Shown here: positions 15,758 through 24,265 of the stretch, in pieces
Layout: each line of letters opens with the position of its first letter
How positions within the stretch are numbered: the first letter of the stretch is position 1
NCBI GenBank assembly: GCA_964353875.1
Contig: CAYGXU010000033.1
Location: 1-31,073 of the forward strand
DNA from: MGNI01 sp964353875
GTDB taxonomy: Bacteria; Chloroflexota; Anaerolineae; Anaerolineales; E44-bin32
DNA length: 31,073 nucleotides
Reading direction: 5' to 3'
Notes under the pieces: generated by a model
What the model was told of the DNA's origin: nothing
Database searches by the model: none
The model's input: the letters and a program-made list of their open reading frames with translations, nothing else
Made by a program: the position numbers and the translations under genes

Positions 15758-16813
15758 ATGAATGTCACGGTAGCATTTCAAGGGATAGCAACCATTGCTT
15801 GGTTGGTGGTCCTGTCCGTTATTGGCTTAGCGGTCTATCGAGCTGCCCGAGGGAAAGTCTTTCGAGCTGCGGGCTGGCTGGTCCTTGGCGCGGGGATCGT
15901 CGCGCTCCTGGCGACTTCCCTTAGCGCGGGCTTGATTTTCGTCCAGCCCACGGATCGGGGCGTAGTCATTTCCGCCTTGGATAAGGGTGTGCGTACTCAA
16001 GCGCTTCAACCGGGTTTGAATTGGATCGTCCCCTTCCTGGAAAATGTAATCGAATATCCGATTTCGCGACAAACCTATACCATGTCTATTGCAGCAGAAG
16101 AAGGTCAAATCCAGGGCGATGACTCAGTCGAGGCGAGGACTTCAGATGGACAGGTGGTTAAAGTGGATGCTTCGGTCATTTTTTCCATCGATCCTGACCG
16201 AGTCGTGGAAGTGCATATTAAATGGCAGGACCAGTATGTCAATAATCTTGTACGGGCGGTGTCACGGGGGGTCATCCGTGATGCGGTCTCACAATTTGGA
16301 ATAGAAGAGGTCTATAGCTCGAAGCGTTTTGAGCTTACGCAGGAGATCACTGAAAAACTGGCCGTGCAGCTTAAGGAGGGAGGCCTTATTCTGCATAATT
16401 ACGTGTTGCGCAATATTGCTTTTTCGGATGAGTATTCTGCTTCGGTGGAACAGAAGCAGATCGCTGAGCAGTTGGCGCAGCAGGCGGCTTTCATCGTCCA
16501 ACAACGCGAGCAGGAGGCAGAGCAGGCGCGAAAAGTTGCTGAGGGAAAGGCAGATGCCCAGGTGATCGAAGCCAAAGGTGGGGCGCAGTCTCGCCTGATC
16601 GAAGCCGAGGCGGAAGCAAAAGCCCTTAAATTAATTGCGGACGCGCTACGCGACAATCCTGATTTGCTTATTTTTGAGTACATCCAGAAACTCGCGCCTG
16701 GCATCCGGGTCATGCTGGTACCCAGCAACACCCCTTACCTCTTGCCGCTGCCGCAGCTTGAGGAAGGGAGCAGCGTGGTGGTTGAGCCTGCACCGACGGA
16801 ACCAACTCAGTAG
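15758..16813 (+). CDS. SPFH/band-7 (prohibitin-like) membrane protein
   Basis: 351 residues. Two hydrophobic segments (about 8-26 and 35-57) anchor it in the membrane. The SPFH domain follows (VQPTDRGVVISALDKG, LQPGLNWIVPFLENV, VKVDASVIFSIDP) and leads into a long Glu/Ala/Gln-rich coiled coil (about 225-300) and a proline-rich tail. Prohibitin/flotillin-type proteins assemble into large membrane rings and often regulate proteases such as FtsH; no NfeD or protease partner is adjacent here. The start has AGGAGG upstream and a TACAAT -10-like box lies at 15705-15710. A strong terminator follows, so it is a single-gene transcript. Confidence 0.93.
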   Translation: MNVTVAFQGIATIAWLVVLSVIGLAVYRAARGKVFRAAGWLVLGAGIVALLATSLSAGLIFVQPTDRGVVISALDKGVRTQALQPGLNWIVPFLENVIEYPISRQTYTMSIAAEEGQIQGDDSVEARTSDGQVVKVDASVIFSIDPDRVVEVHIKWQDQYVNNLVRAVSRGVIRDAVSQFGIEEVYSSKRFELTQEITEKLAVQLKEGGLILHNYVLRNIAFSDEYSASVEQKQIAEQLAQQAAFIVQQREQEAEQARKVAEGKADAQVIEAKGGAQSRLIEAEAEAKALKLIADALRDNPDLLIFEYIQKLAPGIRVMLVPSNTPYLLPLPQLEEGSSVVVEPAPTEPTQ

Positions 16814-16838
16814 TCATTTTTCCAGAGGTATAGTCAGG

Positions 16839-16880
16839 AAACCTCCCATCGAAGTGCAGCGTATGGGAGGTTTTTTGTTT
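16839..16880 (+). terminator. intrinsic terminator of the SPFH gene
   Basis: ACCTCCCAT (16841-16849) pairs with ATGGGAGGT (16863-16871), 13-nt loop, followed by TTTTTT and a further T-rich stretch. Textbook rho-independent terminator. Confidence 0.9.
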
Positions 16881-16908
16881 CGGTAATCAAATCATTCGTT
16901 GACTATAA

Positions 16909-17082
16909 TATGATAGATGGAACACCATAGAGATTTTAGATCGACTTTGCGAGCAAGATATTATTGCTTTTATCACCGCAATTCATACTGTCATTAATCA
17001 AGATGATGATCCATCTTGTGACTTCTGGTTTAGGGGTGACCGCATTCTTTGTGGTCCAATCCAGATAGATCGAAAATGGTAA
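16909..17082 (+). other. 57-codon open frame without a normal start, possible gene remnant
   Basis: Within the 300-bp gap before the helicase, one frame is open from a TAA at 16906 to TAA at 17080 and reads like protein (EILDRLCEQDIIAF, FWFRGDRILCGP). It contains no ATG, GTG or TTG, so it cannot be translated as it stands. It may be a truncated remnant of a gene displaced by the helicase module, or chance. I do not recognise a family. Confidence 0.3.
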
Positions 17083-17114
17083 TGACTACATGTATGTTGT
17101 AAGGCTAATACGTT

Positions 17115-19208
17115 ATGGCTCAGGATATGTACACTGAGGCTCAAGCTCTACTACGACAAATGCTCGGGCCGCAAGCTGCTTTTCGACCAGGTCAATGGGA
17201 AGCCATTGAAGCGGTTGCGCTAAAAAAACAGCGGGTATTGTTGGTCCAACGAACTGGTTGGGGCAAAAGCCTAGTTTATTTTCTAGCGACCAAGCTACTG
17301 CGCAATCGAGGCTCTGGACCGACCTTACTAATCAGCCCTTTGCTCTCTCTCATGCGTAACCAGATCGAGATGGCAAACAAAATTGGCGTGCGCGCATTCA
17401 CGATTAACAGCGCCAACCGCCAGGAATGGGAGTCCGCCGAAAGAGCATTAGACGAGAATGAATGCGACATTCTTCTGATTTCCCCTGAGCGACTGAACAA
17501 TGAGCGTTTTTTAAAGTCTATCCTGCCAGGAATGGCCGGGAGAATCGGATGTTTTGTGGTAGATGAAGCCCACTGTATATCCGATTGGGGGCATGATTTC
17601 CGGCCAGATTACCGTCGTATCGTTCGTATCCTACAAATGCTTCCCAGAGGCGTTCCGATCTTGGGAACGACAGCCACAGCTAATAACCGCGTTGTAAAAG
17701 ATATCCAGACCCAACTTGGAGAGGATCTGGTTATCTTGCGCGGACCATTGGCGCGTGAAACGCTACGTTTGCAGAATATCCGTTTGGCTTACCAAAGTGA
17801 GCGAATGGCGTGGTTGTTGGAGAATCTACCCAAGTTCCAAGGGAGTGGTATTATCTATTGTCTGACTGTCCCTGACACTCAGCATATTGCGGATTGGCTT
17901 AAGACAAAAGGCTTCCAGGCAGAAGCCTATCATGCCGGGGATGATAAATCGATCGATAGGCCGGCTTTGGAAGAAGCCTTTCTACGAAATGAGATCAAAA
18001 TCCTGGTGGCGACTGTCGCCCTGGGGATGGGGTTTGATAAACCGGATATCCACTTCGTGATCCACTTCCAACGCCCCGGTTCGGTGATCGCATACTACCA
18101 ACAAGTCGGTCGTGCAGGGCGGTCTGTTGATCGTGCTTATGGCATCCTGTTAAGCGGCGTGGAAGATGACGATATTCAAAATTACTTCATCGAGACAGCA
18201 TTCCCAAGCCAGCAGTCTATGCAGAATATTCTCGATGTCCTGGAAAAGCATGAGGCGCTATCCTTTGAAGAGATCTTGTCGAATGTGAACATTGCTCGCA
18301 GCGTGGCGGAAAAGGCGCTCAAGTTACTTGAAGTCGATGGCGCAGTTGGCACGACATACGATGGGAAAATGCTTTACTTCCGAACACCTAACCCATGGAG
18401 GCCTGACACCGAGCGCTTAGAACGCGTCCTCGATTTACGACGTACAGAGCAAAGTCAGATGCAGGATTACCTTGATCATCCAGGTTGCTTGATGGAGTTC
18501 TTATTGCAGGCATTGGATGATTCTGATCCGAAACCATGCGGTCGATGCGCCAATTGCCAGGGCAAAGGGCTGCCAGAGGCAGTGGCTCACAGTATCGTCA
18601 TCAAAGCAGAGGAATTCCTGAAGGGGGTAACGATAATGATACAGCCACGCAAGCGCTGGCCGCTCGGACTGTTTCCAGAGCAGAAACGCGTCATCCCAGT
18701 CGAGTTACAAAATTCTCCTGGACGGTCGCTGTGTTATTACGGCGACGCTGGCTGGGGAAAGCTGGTGCGTGAAGGCAAATATGTCGATGGGTATTTCTCT
18801 AACGAGCTTGTAAAGGCGGCCTGCTACCTTATTCAAGATCTCTGGAAACCAGATCCTTCCCCTACATGGATGACAGCAATCCCATCTAGACGTCACCCAC
18901 GCTTGGTGAAGGATTTTGCCGAACGCCTTTCTAACCGAATAGGAATACCCTTCCTGCCCGTACTGCTCCGTTCTGAGGAAGCGCTCGAACAGAAAACTAT
19001 GCAAAACAGCACAATGCAAGCCCGTAATGTGATGGGTACTTTGGCCGTGAGCGGAGAAGTCCCTCCCGAACCAGTATTGCTGGTCGACGATATCATTGAT
19101 TCGGGTTGGACTCTGACCATGGCCGGCTATCTGCTACGCACCCAAGGCAGCGGCATCGTATTTCCGTTCACTCTGGCCAAGGCTACTGGAAGGAACATCA
19201 GCTTATGA
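17115..19208 (+). CDS. RecQ-type helicase fused to a C-terminal ComF-like phosphoribosyltransferase domain
   Basis: 697 residues. N-terminal superfamily-2 helicase: Walker A RTGWGKS (46-52), DEAH box at 150-153 with RecQ-typical CISDWGHDFRPDY, and motif VI QVGRAGR near 330. A RecQ-like zinc site follows with Cys458, Cys475, Cys478 and Cys481. The C-terminal part (about 520-690) is a type I PRTase: TAIPSRRHPRLVKDFAERL and the PRPP-binding loop VDDIIDSG (657-664). Classical RecQ ends in an HRDC domain; here it is replaced. The stop overlaps the DprA-like start (ATGA at 19205-19208). PRTase plus DprA recalls ShosT/ShosA. A housekeeping repair role is the alternative. MYTEAQ at 17127 is another possible start. 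Confidence 0.9.
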   Translation: MAQDMYTEAQALLRQMLGPQAAFRPGQWEAIEAVALKKQRVLLVQRTGWGKSLVYFLATKLLRNRGSGPTLLISPLLSLMRNQIEMANKIGVRAFTINSANRQEWESAERALDENECDILLISPERLNNERFLKSILPGMAGRIGCFVVDEAHCISDWGHDFRPDYRRIVRILQMLPRGVPILGTTATANNRVVKDIQTQLGEDLVILRGPLARETLRLQNIRLAYQSERMAWLLENLPKFQGSGIIYCLTVPDTQHIADWLKTKGFQAEAYHAGDDKSIDRPALEEAFLRNEIKILVATVALGMGFDKPDIHFVIHFQRPGSVIAYYQQVGRAGRSVDRAYGILLSGVEDDDIQNYFIETAFPSQQSMQNILDVLEKHEALSFEEILSNVNIARSVAEKALKLLEVDGAVGTTYDGKMLYFRTPNPWRPDTERLERVLDLRRTEQSQMQDYLDHPGCLMEFLLQALDDSDPKPCGRCANCQGKGLPEAVAHSIVIKAEEFLKGVTIMIQPRKRWPLGLFPEQKRVIPVELQNSPGRSLCYYGDAGWGKLVREGKYVDGYFSNELVKAACYLIQDLWKPDPSPTWMTAIPSRRHPRLVKDFAERLSNRIGIPFLPVLLRSEEALEQKTMQNSTMQARNVMGTLAVSGEVPPEPVLLVDDIIDSGWTLTMAGYLLRTQGSGIVFPFTLAKATGRNISL

Positions 19209-20185
19209 TCATCTCTCCCGACTCGCAGGTCATTTTATTGCTATGCTCGCATTTGGGTTTAACGACCAAACCGGACCCAGCGCCCTTTACCCTGCGCGAA
19301 TGGAACCCGCTTGTGCGTAAGCTACAGGCAGCTTCGTTGAGTCCTGGTAAATTATTGGCTCTTAATGCACAAGACATCACCGCTCAACTCGGCATCTCTG
19401 CTCTAGAAGCCACCCGAATATCAGGCCTGCTGGAACGACGTGGTGCCTTGGCGATTGAGTTAGAACGACTGGAGTCTGCGGGCATGCGCGCTATCACGCG
19501 CGCCGATGAAGATTATCCTCAACGTTATCGCCAAAGATTGGGGGATTCCGCCCCAACGGTGTTGTTCTATGCTGGCAATAAGGATCTGCTTGGGCAACCT
19601 GGAATTGCTGTGGTTGGTTCTCGAAACCTGGACCAGATTGGACAAGAGTGCGCTGCATTCATCGGAAACGCAACTGCATGGTCAGGGTTGGTGCTTTATT
19701 CAGGCGGGGCGAAGGGGGTCGATGCAATCAGCATGAAAGCTGCCCTGGATGGGCGCGGCAGCGTAGTTGGTATATTGGCAGACAGGCTTGAACGCGCGAT
19801 CCGTGCCCCTGAGGCGCGGGCGGGGCTTCTGCGGGGGGATCTTTGCCTGGCTACGCCTTATGCACCGAGCGCCAGTTTTTCGGTTGGAGCGGCAATGGGA
19901 CGTAATAGATTGATATATTCGCTGGCGGATTATGCGCTTATCGTTGCCAGCGATGCAGAGCAAGGAGGGACTTGGGCAGGGGCGACAGAGGCCCTGAAAT
20001 CCGGTTGGGTTCCGATTTTCGTACTGGATCATCCAGCCATGCCAGAGGGGAATCGGATGTTACTAAAGAGAGGAGGGCTTTCTTTCCCTTACCCATTTCC
20101 GGATGAGTTTTCAAAGTTGCGCATCTGGCTTCAAACACAGGCTGCACAAACAGAGCCAAAGCCGACTCAGATGGGATTATTATAG
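19205..20185 (+). CDS. DprA/Smf-like Rossmann-fold protein
   Basis: 326 residues. After an N-terminal helical region (about 1-85), the DprA/Smf Rossmann core shows GIAVVGSRNLDQIGQ, the SGGAKGVD loop and FSVGAAMGRNRLIYSLADYALIVASDAEQGGTWAG, corresponding to the DprA motifs for single-stranded DNA binding. Canonical DprA loads RecA on incoming DNA; LOG/DprA-like proteins also act in conflict systems. I chose the ATG at 19205, overlapping the helicase-PRTase stop, rather than 19106, because the extra residues lie out of frame inside the helicase gene and look non-coding. In ShosTA the DprA homologue is the antitoxin of a PRTase toxin; this gene could play that part. No competence genes are visible. 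Confidence 0.88.
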   Translation: MIISPDSQVILLLCSHLGLTTKPDPAPFTLREWNPLVRKLQAASLSPGKLLALNAQDITAQLGISALEATRISGLLERRGALAIELERLESAGMRAITRADEDYPQRYRQRLGDSAPTVLFYAGNKDLLGQPGIAVVGSRNLDQIGQECAAFIGNATAWSGLVLYSGGAKGVDAISMKAALDGRGSVVGILADRLERAIRAPEARAGLLRGDLCLATPYAPSASFSVGAAMGRNRLIYSLADYALIVASDAEQGGTWAGATEALKSGWVPIFVLDHPAMPEGNRMLLKRGGLSFPYPFPDEFSKLRIWLQTQAAQTEPKPTQMGLL

Positions 20186-20236
20186 TCTGCATGAGAGAAA
20201 GCAAATCAATATGCGCGTAGCATGCACTAGGACTAT

Positions 20237-21523
20237 TTATATCTCGAATCGTGCGGCCAGCAGCGGCACGAGCATTTCATCGGCGGAGAGTCCCCCATGC
20301 CGGCCTAGGAGTGGGTTGGGTTTGGGCGCCCACCAGAGATAAGAGTCGCCTAGCGCGATGGCGATCCGATCACCGATCCGGTCAAGCGCCTCCCTTGCCG
20401 GACGACCAGGTCCGAAGAGCCCTTTATTAAACGCCAGAATGGAGGGCAGCAGGTGGAATGATCCCGGCCAGGTTTCCTGAAAATATTGCTCCAATGCTTT
20501 CGTCTGGCCAGGCCTCAAGTAAAGATAAGCAAAGCGGCTCTCACCACTGGGCAGCATATGCAACCGATTGACAAAACCTGGATGATGGAACAATTCGAAC
20601 TGCGCATTTTTCGGCGTGCTCACTTGGCCATGGTCGGAGAGCATCAGTAGCAGGGTCTCTTGTCTCGCTACTGAATGGAAATGGTTGAGAAAAGTCTCCA
20701 ACATGGTCCGGATGAAAGCGACGAACTCCAGCTCGGCTTGCTCTGAATCAGGTCCATAGTGATGCGAGAGTGTATCGACCACGCCGAAGTAGATCCAGAT
20801 TAAGCGCGGGGAGTCCAGAGGGATCTCAGCGATTCGCCGCACCTGGATCCACAGATCGCTCGGCGTTCGAAAACCATAGGTCGCCACCGCAGGGTAATGC
20901 ATGCGCGATAGGCCGGAGTTGTGAATGGTGTTCGAAAGGAAGGCGAAGGTCTCTACCCCGGCTTTTTCGAGATGGGGGCCGATGGCGCTCACTGGCAGAG
21001 CGTTCTCCGGTTGGAAACCCGCCTGATAAAGCATCCCTGCCCTGCTATCAAAAGCGACGGGCGAATGGGTGATCATGTTGGCGATCAGGCTAAATTCCTT
21101 AAGGAACAATTCATAACCCAAAATCCCATGCTCCACCGGGCTGCGCCCCGTCCATAGGGTTGTAAGCGCAGTGGAGGTTGTGGCGGGGACGGTAGAAGTG
21201 ATCGTCGCAAAAAGGATTTGTGGGCTTGCCAAGTCGAATGCTGGGGTAAGACCTTCCATCCATTTGCGGAAGCGCTGCAAGGAAACAGCGTCAATTAGGA
21301 CGACGATGATTTGACGGGCGCCCCTGGCTAACGTATCCAGCTCAGGGATCTGCAGGGGAGGGTGTGGGAGCGCGGGCGCCCCGAGCCATTGGCAAAGACT
21401 GCTGGGCAGGTTAAGCAGCGAGAGGCCATCATAGGCAGGATGCACACTGCCTGGCCCTAAGTCGAGGTCAATGGGGCGGTCCGTCGTTAATTGGCAGCGC
21501 AGATGCTCGCTAAGATCAGGCAT
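20237..21523 (-). CDS. alkaline-phosphatase-superfamily phosphodiesterase (type I phosphodiesterase/nucleotide pyrophosphatase-like)
   Basis: 428 residues, no signal peptide. Metal ligands and nucleophile of the superfamily are visible: Asp78 (VLIDAVS), the nucleophile threonine in VPATTSTALTTLWTG (about 115-116), FGVVDTLSHHYGPDS (Asp/His), LSDHG (Asp/His) and a final His in GRHGGLS. The family hydrolyses phosphodiester or pyrophosphate bonds of nucleotides and lipids. It begins 27 bp after nadB and is probably the last gene of the NAD operon, which makes a dinucleotide or mononucleotide substrate plausible. That link is inferred from position only. Confidence 0.87.
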   Translation of the reverse strand: MPDLSEHLRCQLTTDRPIDLDLGPGSVHPAYDGLSLLNLPSSLCQWLGAPALPHPPLQIPELDTLARGARQIIVVLIDAVSLQRFRKWMEGLTPAFDLASPQILFATITSTVPATTSTALTTLWTGRSPVEHGILGYELFLKEFSLIANMITHSPVAFDSRAGMLYQAGFQPENALPVSAIGPHLEKAGVETFAFLSNTIHNSGLSRMHYPAVATYGFRTPSDLWIQVRRIAEIPLDSPRLIWIYFGVVDTLSHHYGPDSEQAELEFVAFIRTMLETFLNHFHSVARQETLLLMLSDHGQVSTPKNAQFELFHHPGFVNRLHMLPSGESRFAYLYLRPGQTKALEQYFQETWPGSFHLLPSILAFNKGLFGPGRPAREALDRIGDRIAIALGDSYLWWAPKPNPLLGRHGGLSADEMLVPLLAARFEI

Positions 21524-21550
21524 GGGATAATCCTGTCTTCAGAAGCGGCA

Positions 21551-23158
21551 TTAAATTAATCGATCTCCATCGATGGAATAGGTATCTTGCTGAAAGTGAC
21601 ATCCGCGACTGAGTCGATTATGGCGTGCAGCCTGAGCTACGATGAGCGCAACTTCGACAGCATTACGCAGGCCGATCAAGCCATCGCTTAATTTTGTGGT
21701 CCGATAAAAAGTCTCAATTTCATTCCACATGTGGCGCAGTTCACGAATCGCACGTGATAATCGGTTTGCGCTTCTAACCAGACCTACATAGTGCCACATG
21801 AGATTCTGAATGGTCTGCAAATCGCCCAAAATAAGTGCCGGATCGGTTTCATCTGTGAGACCACTCTCATCCCAACGAGGAACTTCTTCTACATCAGGAA
21901 TTCTTGAGGGATTGGATTTCTCAAGTTCAGTTTCAATGTTGATTGCTGCCCGGTTGCCCCAAACAAGCCCTTCTAAAAGTGAGGTGGATGCAAGACGATT
22001 GGCGCCATGAACGCCAGTACAGCTGACTTCACCAACGGCGAAAAGATTTTGTATGGTAGATCGCCCCCACTCATCCGCCCACACTCCGCCGCAGGAATAA
22101 TGGGCAGCAGGGACAACCGGAATCGGATCGCGAGTGATATCAATCCCCATCTTCATGCAGAGGGAATAAATAGTCGGGAAGCGTGTACGAATGGTATCGG
22201 CAGGAATTTTCGTGGCGATGTCAAGCAAAACGTGAGAGTAGCCATGGGTTTCCATTTGGTCGTGTATCGCACGCGCTACAATGTCACGCGCAGCCAGGTC
22301 TTTAAGTTCGGGGGAATAATCCGCCATAAACGCCTTGCCATCAGGTGTGCGGAGAATTCCCCCCTCTCCACGCACAGCCTCACTGATGAGAAAGCCCTCT
22401 GCACCTGGCACAGCCAAAGCCGTAGGATGAAATTGGATGTATTCAGCGTTGATAATCCGTGCGCCAGCACGATGGGCCATCGCGATTCCATCGCCGCGTG
22501 AACCTACGGGATTGGTGGATACCTGATAGATTCGACCTAAGCCACCTGTTGCCAGTATGGTTTTAGCAGCCAAATAACGATGAACAGTTTGCTCCTTACG
22601 ATCGAAAACATAAGCTCCATAACAAACGATGGGGTGATATGTGTTAATCGGATCTCTTGAATGGTGTGGGAAGGTGATCAAATCAACTGCGGTCGTATTC
22701 GTAACGATTGTGATATTGGGCAAACGTTTGAGTGCATCAATCAGGCCCTGGATAATGGCGCGGCCAGTGCTATCGCCAACGTGCAGAATCCGTCGTTGGG
22801 AATGTGCTGCCTCATGTCCCCATTGATGGTTTCCATGCGCGTCTCTATCAAATTCAATCCCCACCTCTTTGAGGAGGACTTGTTCCAGTAAAGGTGGACC
22901 CTCTTGAGCCAGGATGCGGACAGCAGGCTCGTAGCTTGCTCCTGCGCCAGCAACAAGGATATCCCTGGCAAGTGCATCGGCATCATCGTCTGGGCCTCGT
23001 CCAACAATGCCCCCTTGAGCGTATAGGGTATTCGACTCGTGCGGATCTTCGGCGCGAGTGACAATGGTTATTTGTCGTCGCGGATTACGGGCCAGGCGTA
23101 AGGCAGCTGTCGCTCCGGCGATTCCACATCCAATAATGAGGACTTCAGTTTTGACCAA
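21551..23158 (-). CDS. nadB: L-aspartate oxidase
   Basis: 535 residues. FAD enzyme that oxidises L-aspartate to iminoaspartate, the first step of de novo NAD synthesis. The FAD-binding GCGIAGATAAL is at the N-terminus; ESNTLYAQGGI, HEAAHSQRRILHVGDSTGRAI, IQFHPTAL and the closing GVHGANRLASTSLLEGLVWG motif are all intact. The start is TTG at 23158 with AAGGA eight bases upstream; no ATG is available at the conserved N-terminus. It follows nadA by 21 bp. The product is unstable and passes to NadA, so their adjacency makes sense. Confidence 0.96.
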   Translation of the reverse strand: MVKTEVLIIGCGIAGATAALRLARNPRRQITIVTRAEDPHESNTLYAQGGIVGRGPDDDADALARDILVAGAGASYEPAVRILAQEGPPLLEQVLLKEVGIEFDRDAHGNHQWGHEAAHSQRRILHVGDSTGRAIIQGLIDALKRLPNITIVTNTTAVDLITFPHHSRDPINTYHPIVCYGAYVFDRKEQTVHRYLAAKTILATGGLGRIYQVSTNPVGSRGDGIAMAHRAGARIINAEYIQFHPTALAVPGAEGFLISEAVRGEGGILRTPDGKAFMADYSPELKDLAARDIVARAIHDQMETHGYSHVLLDIATKIPADTIRTRFPTIYSLCMKMGIDITRDPIPVVPAAHYSCGGVWADEWGRSTIQNLFAVGEVSCTGVHGANRLASTSLLEGLVWGNRAAINIETELEKSNPSRIPDVEEVPRWDESGLTDETDPALILGDLQTIQNLMWHYVGLVRSANRLSRAIRELRHMWNEIETFYRTTKLSDGLIGLRNAVEVALIVAQAARHNRLSRGCHFQQDTYSIDGDRLI

Positions 23159-23179
23159 GAGATTTTTCCTTATTTGGTT

Positions 23180-24226
23180 TCATCCAAAGGCAAGCATCCT
23201 CTCGACCGCTTGCAGAGCCCTTTCTCGAGTGCTTTTTGGGACATCGATGACGAACTGTTTGTTCTTCAAAGACCAGAGGGTATTTTCCAAAGTGATCTGG
23301 TTCATATGAGGGCATCTTACGCTGCAGATGCGGAGCATTTCCTTCTCTGGATTTGCTGCTGCAACGTTCTCGCCCATCGAACATTCAGTGAGCAATAAGA
23401 ATCGAGGTGCAATGGAATTCTCAATATATCGGATCATTGCTGAAGTACTTCCAGAAAAATCAGATGCTTCAACAACTTCGGGACTGCATTCGGGATGAGC
23501 CAGGATGGCAACGTCTAGGAATTGTTCGCGGATGTTAGCGATATCTTGGACAGTGAACTTCTCATGGACCTCACATCGGCCCTTCCAGCCAATCATCTGA
23601 TAATCAATATCCGTATTTACATCATCAGATTTAGAGAGCGTTGGAATAATGATATGTTTCCCTGTCTCACGCGCCACGTTTCTAGCAAGAAACTCATCTG
23701 GGATGAAGATGACTGTGTCAGCGCCCAAGGAATCTACAATTGCAGCAGCATTACCTGAGGTGCAACAGATATCCGACTCGGCTTTCACATCGGCGTAGGT
23801 GTTAATATAAGTGACAACTGGAACGCCGGGAAACCTTCGCTTCAATTCCCTTACGTCATCCGCAGTGATACTGGCTGCCAATGAGCATCCGGCTTTGTCG
23901 GAAGGTATTAAAACGGTCTTATGTGGGTTAAGAATTTTAGCAGTTTCCGCCATGAATTTTACGCCACAAAATACAATCACCGATTTGTTCGTTTGTGCAG
24001 CTTTACGACTTAACTCCAGAGAGTCGCCAACAAAGTCCGGGATGGAGTAGTAGAGCACCGGTTCCATATAATTGTGGCCAAGGATCACCGCGTCCATCTG
24101 TTTCTTTAAAACGTTTACCTCAAAAGCCAACTCGGCTTTGTACTTTAATTCGACATCTGGAACGATGTCGCTCAGGATCGACTTTAATTTCTCATACAAT
24201 TCAGCAACCGAATTTACTTCATTCAT
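23180..24226 (-). CDS. nadA: quinolinate synthase A
   Basis: 348 residues. A 4Fe-4S enzyme that condenses iminoaspartate with dihydroxyacetone phosphate to quinolinate. Family motifs include ILGHNYMEP (48-56), VFCGVKFMAETAKIL (85-99), SDKAGCSLAASI (109-120), GRCEVHEKF (216-224) and HPECSPEV (244-251). The cluster ligands are probably Cys87, Cys218 and Cys305 (VRCPHMN), assigned by motif, not by structure. The length and the absence of a long N-terminal extension fit the shorter NadA type. It lies between nadC (39 bp upstream) and nadB (21 bp downstream). Confidence 0.96.
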   Translation of the reverse strand: MNEVNSVAELYEKLKSILSDIVPDVELKYKAELAFEVNVLKKQMDAVILGHNYMEPVLYYSIPDFVGDSLELSRKAAQTNKSVIVFCGVKFMAETAKILNPHKTVLIPSDKAGCSLAASITADDVRELKRRFPGVPVVTYINTYADVKAESDICCTSGNAAAIVDSLGADTVIFIPDEFLARNVARETGKHIIIPTLSKSDDVNTDIDYQMIGWKGRCEVHEKFTVQDIANIREQFLDVAILAHPECSPEVVEASDFSGSTSAMIRYIENSIAPRFLLLTECSMGENVAAANPEKEMLRICSVRCPHMNQITLENTLWSLKNKQFVIDVPKSTRERALQAVERMLAFG

Positions 24227-24265
24227 TTCTAATTCCTAGGGTTTTTCCTTCAGCAAAGTATTGAC

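Noticed and set aside
19106..19204. Start of the DprA-like protein at 19106
   Set aside because: The first 33 residues are out-of-frame translation of the PRTase domain; ATG 19205 overlaps the upstream stop by ATGA, as at other junctions in the window.
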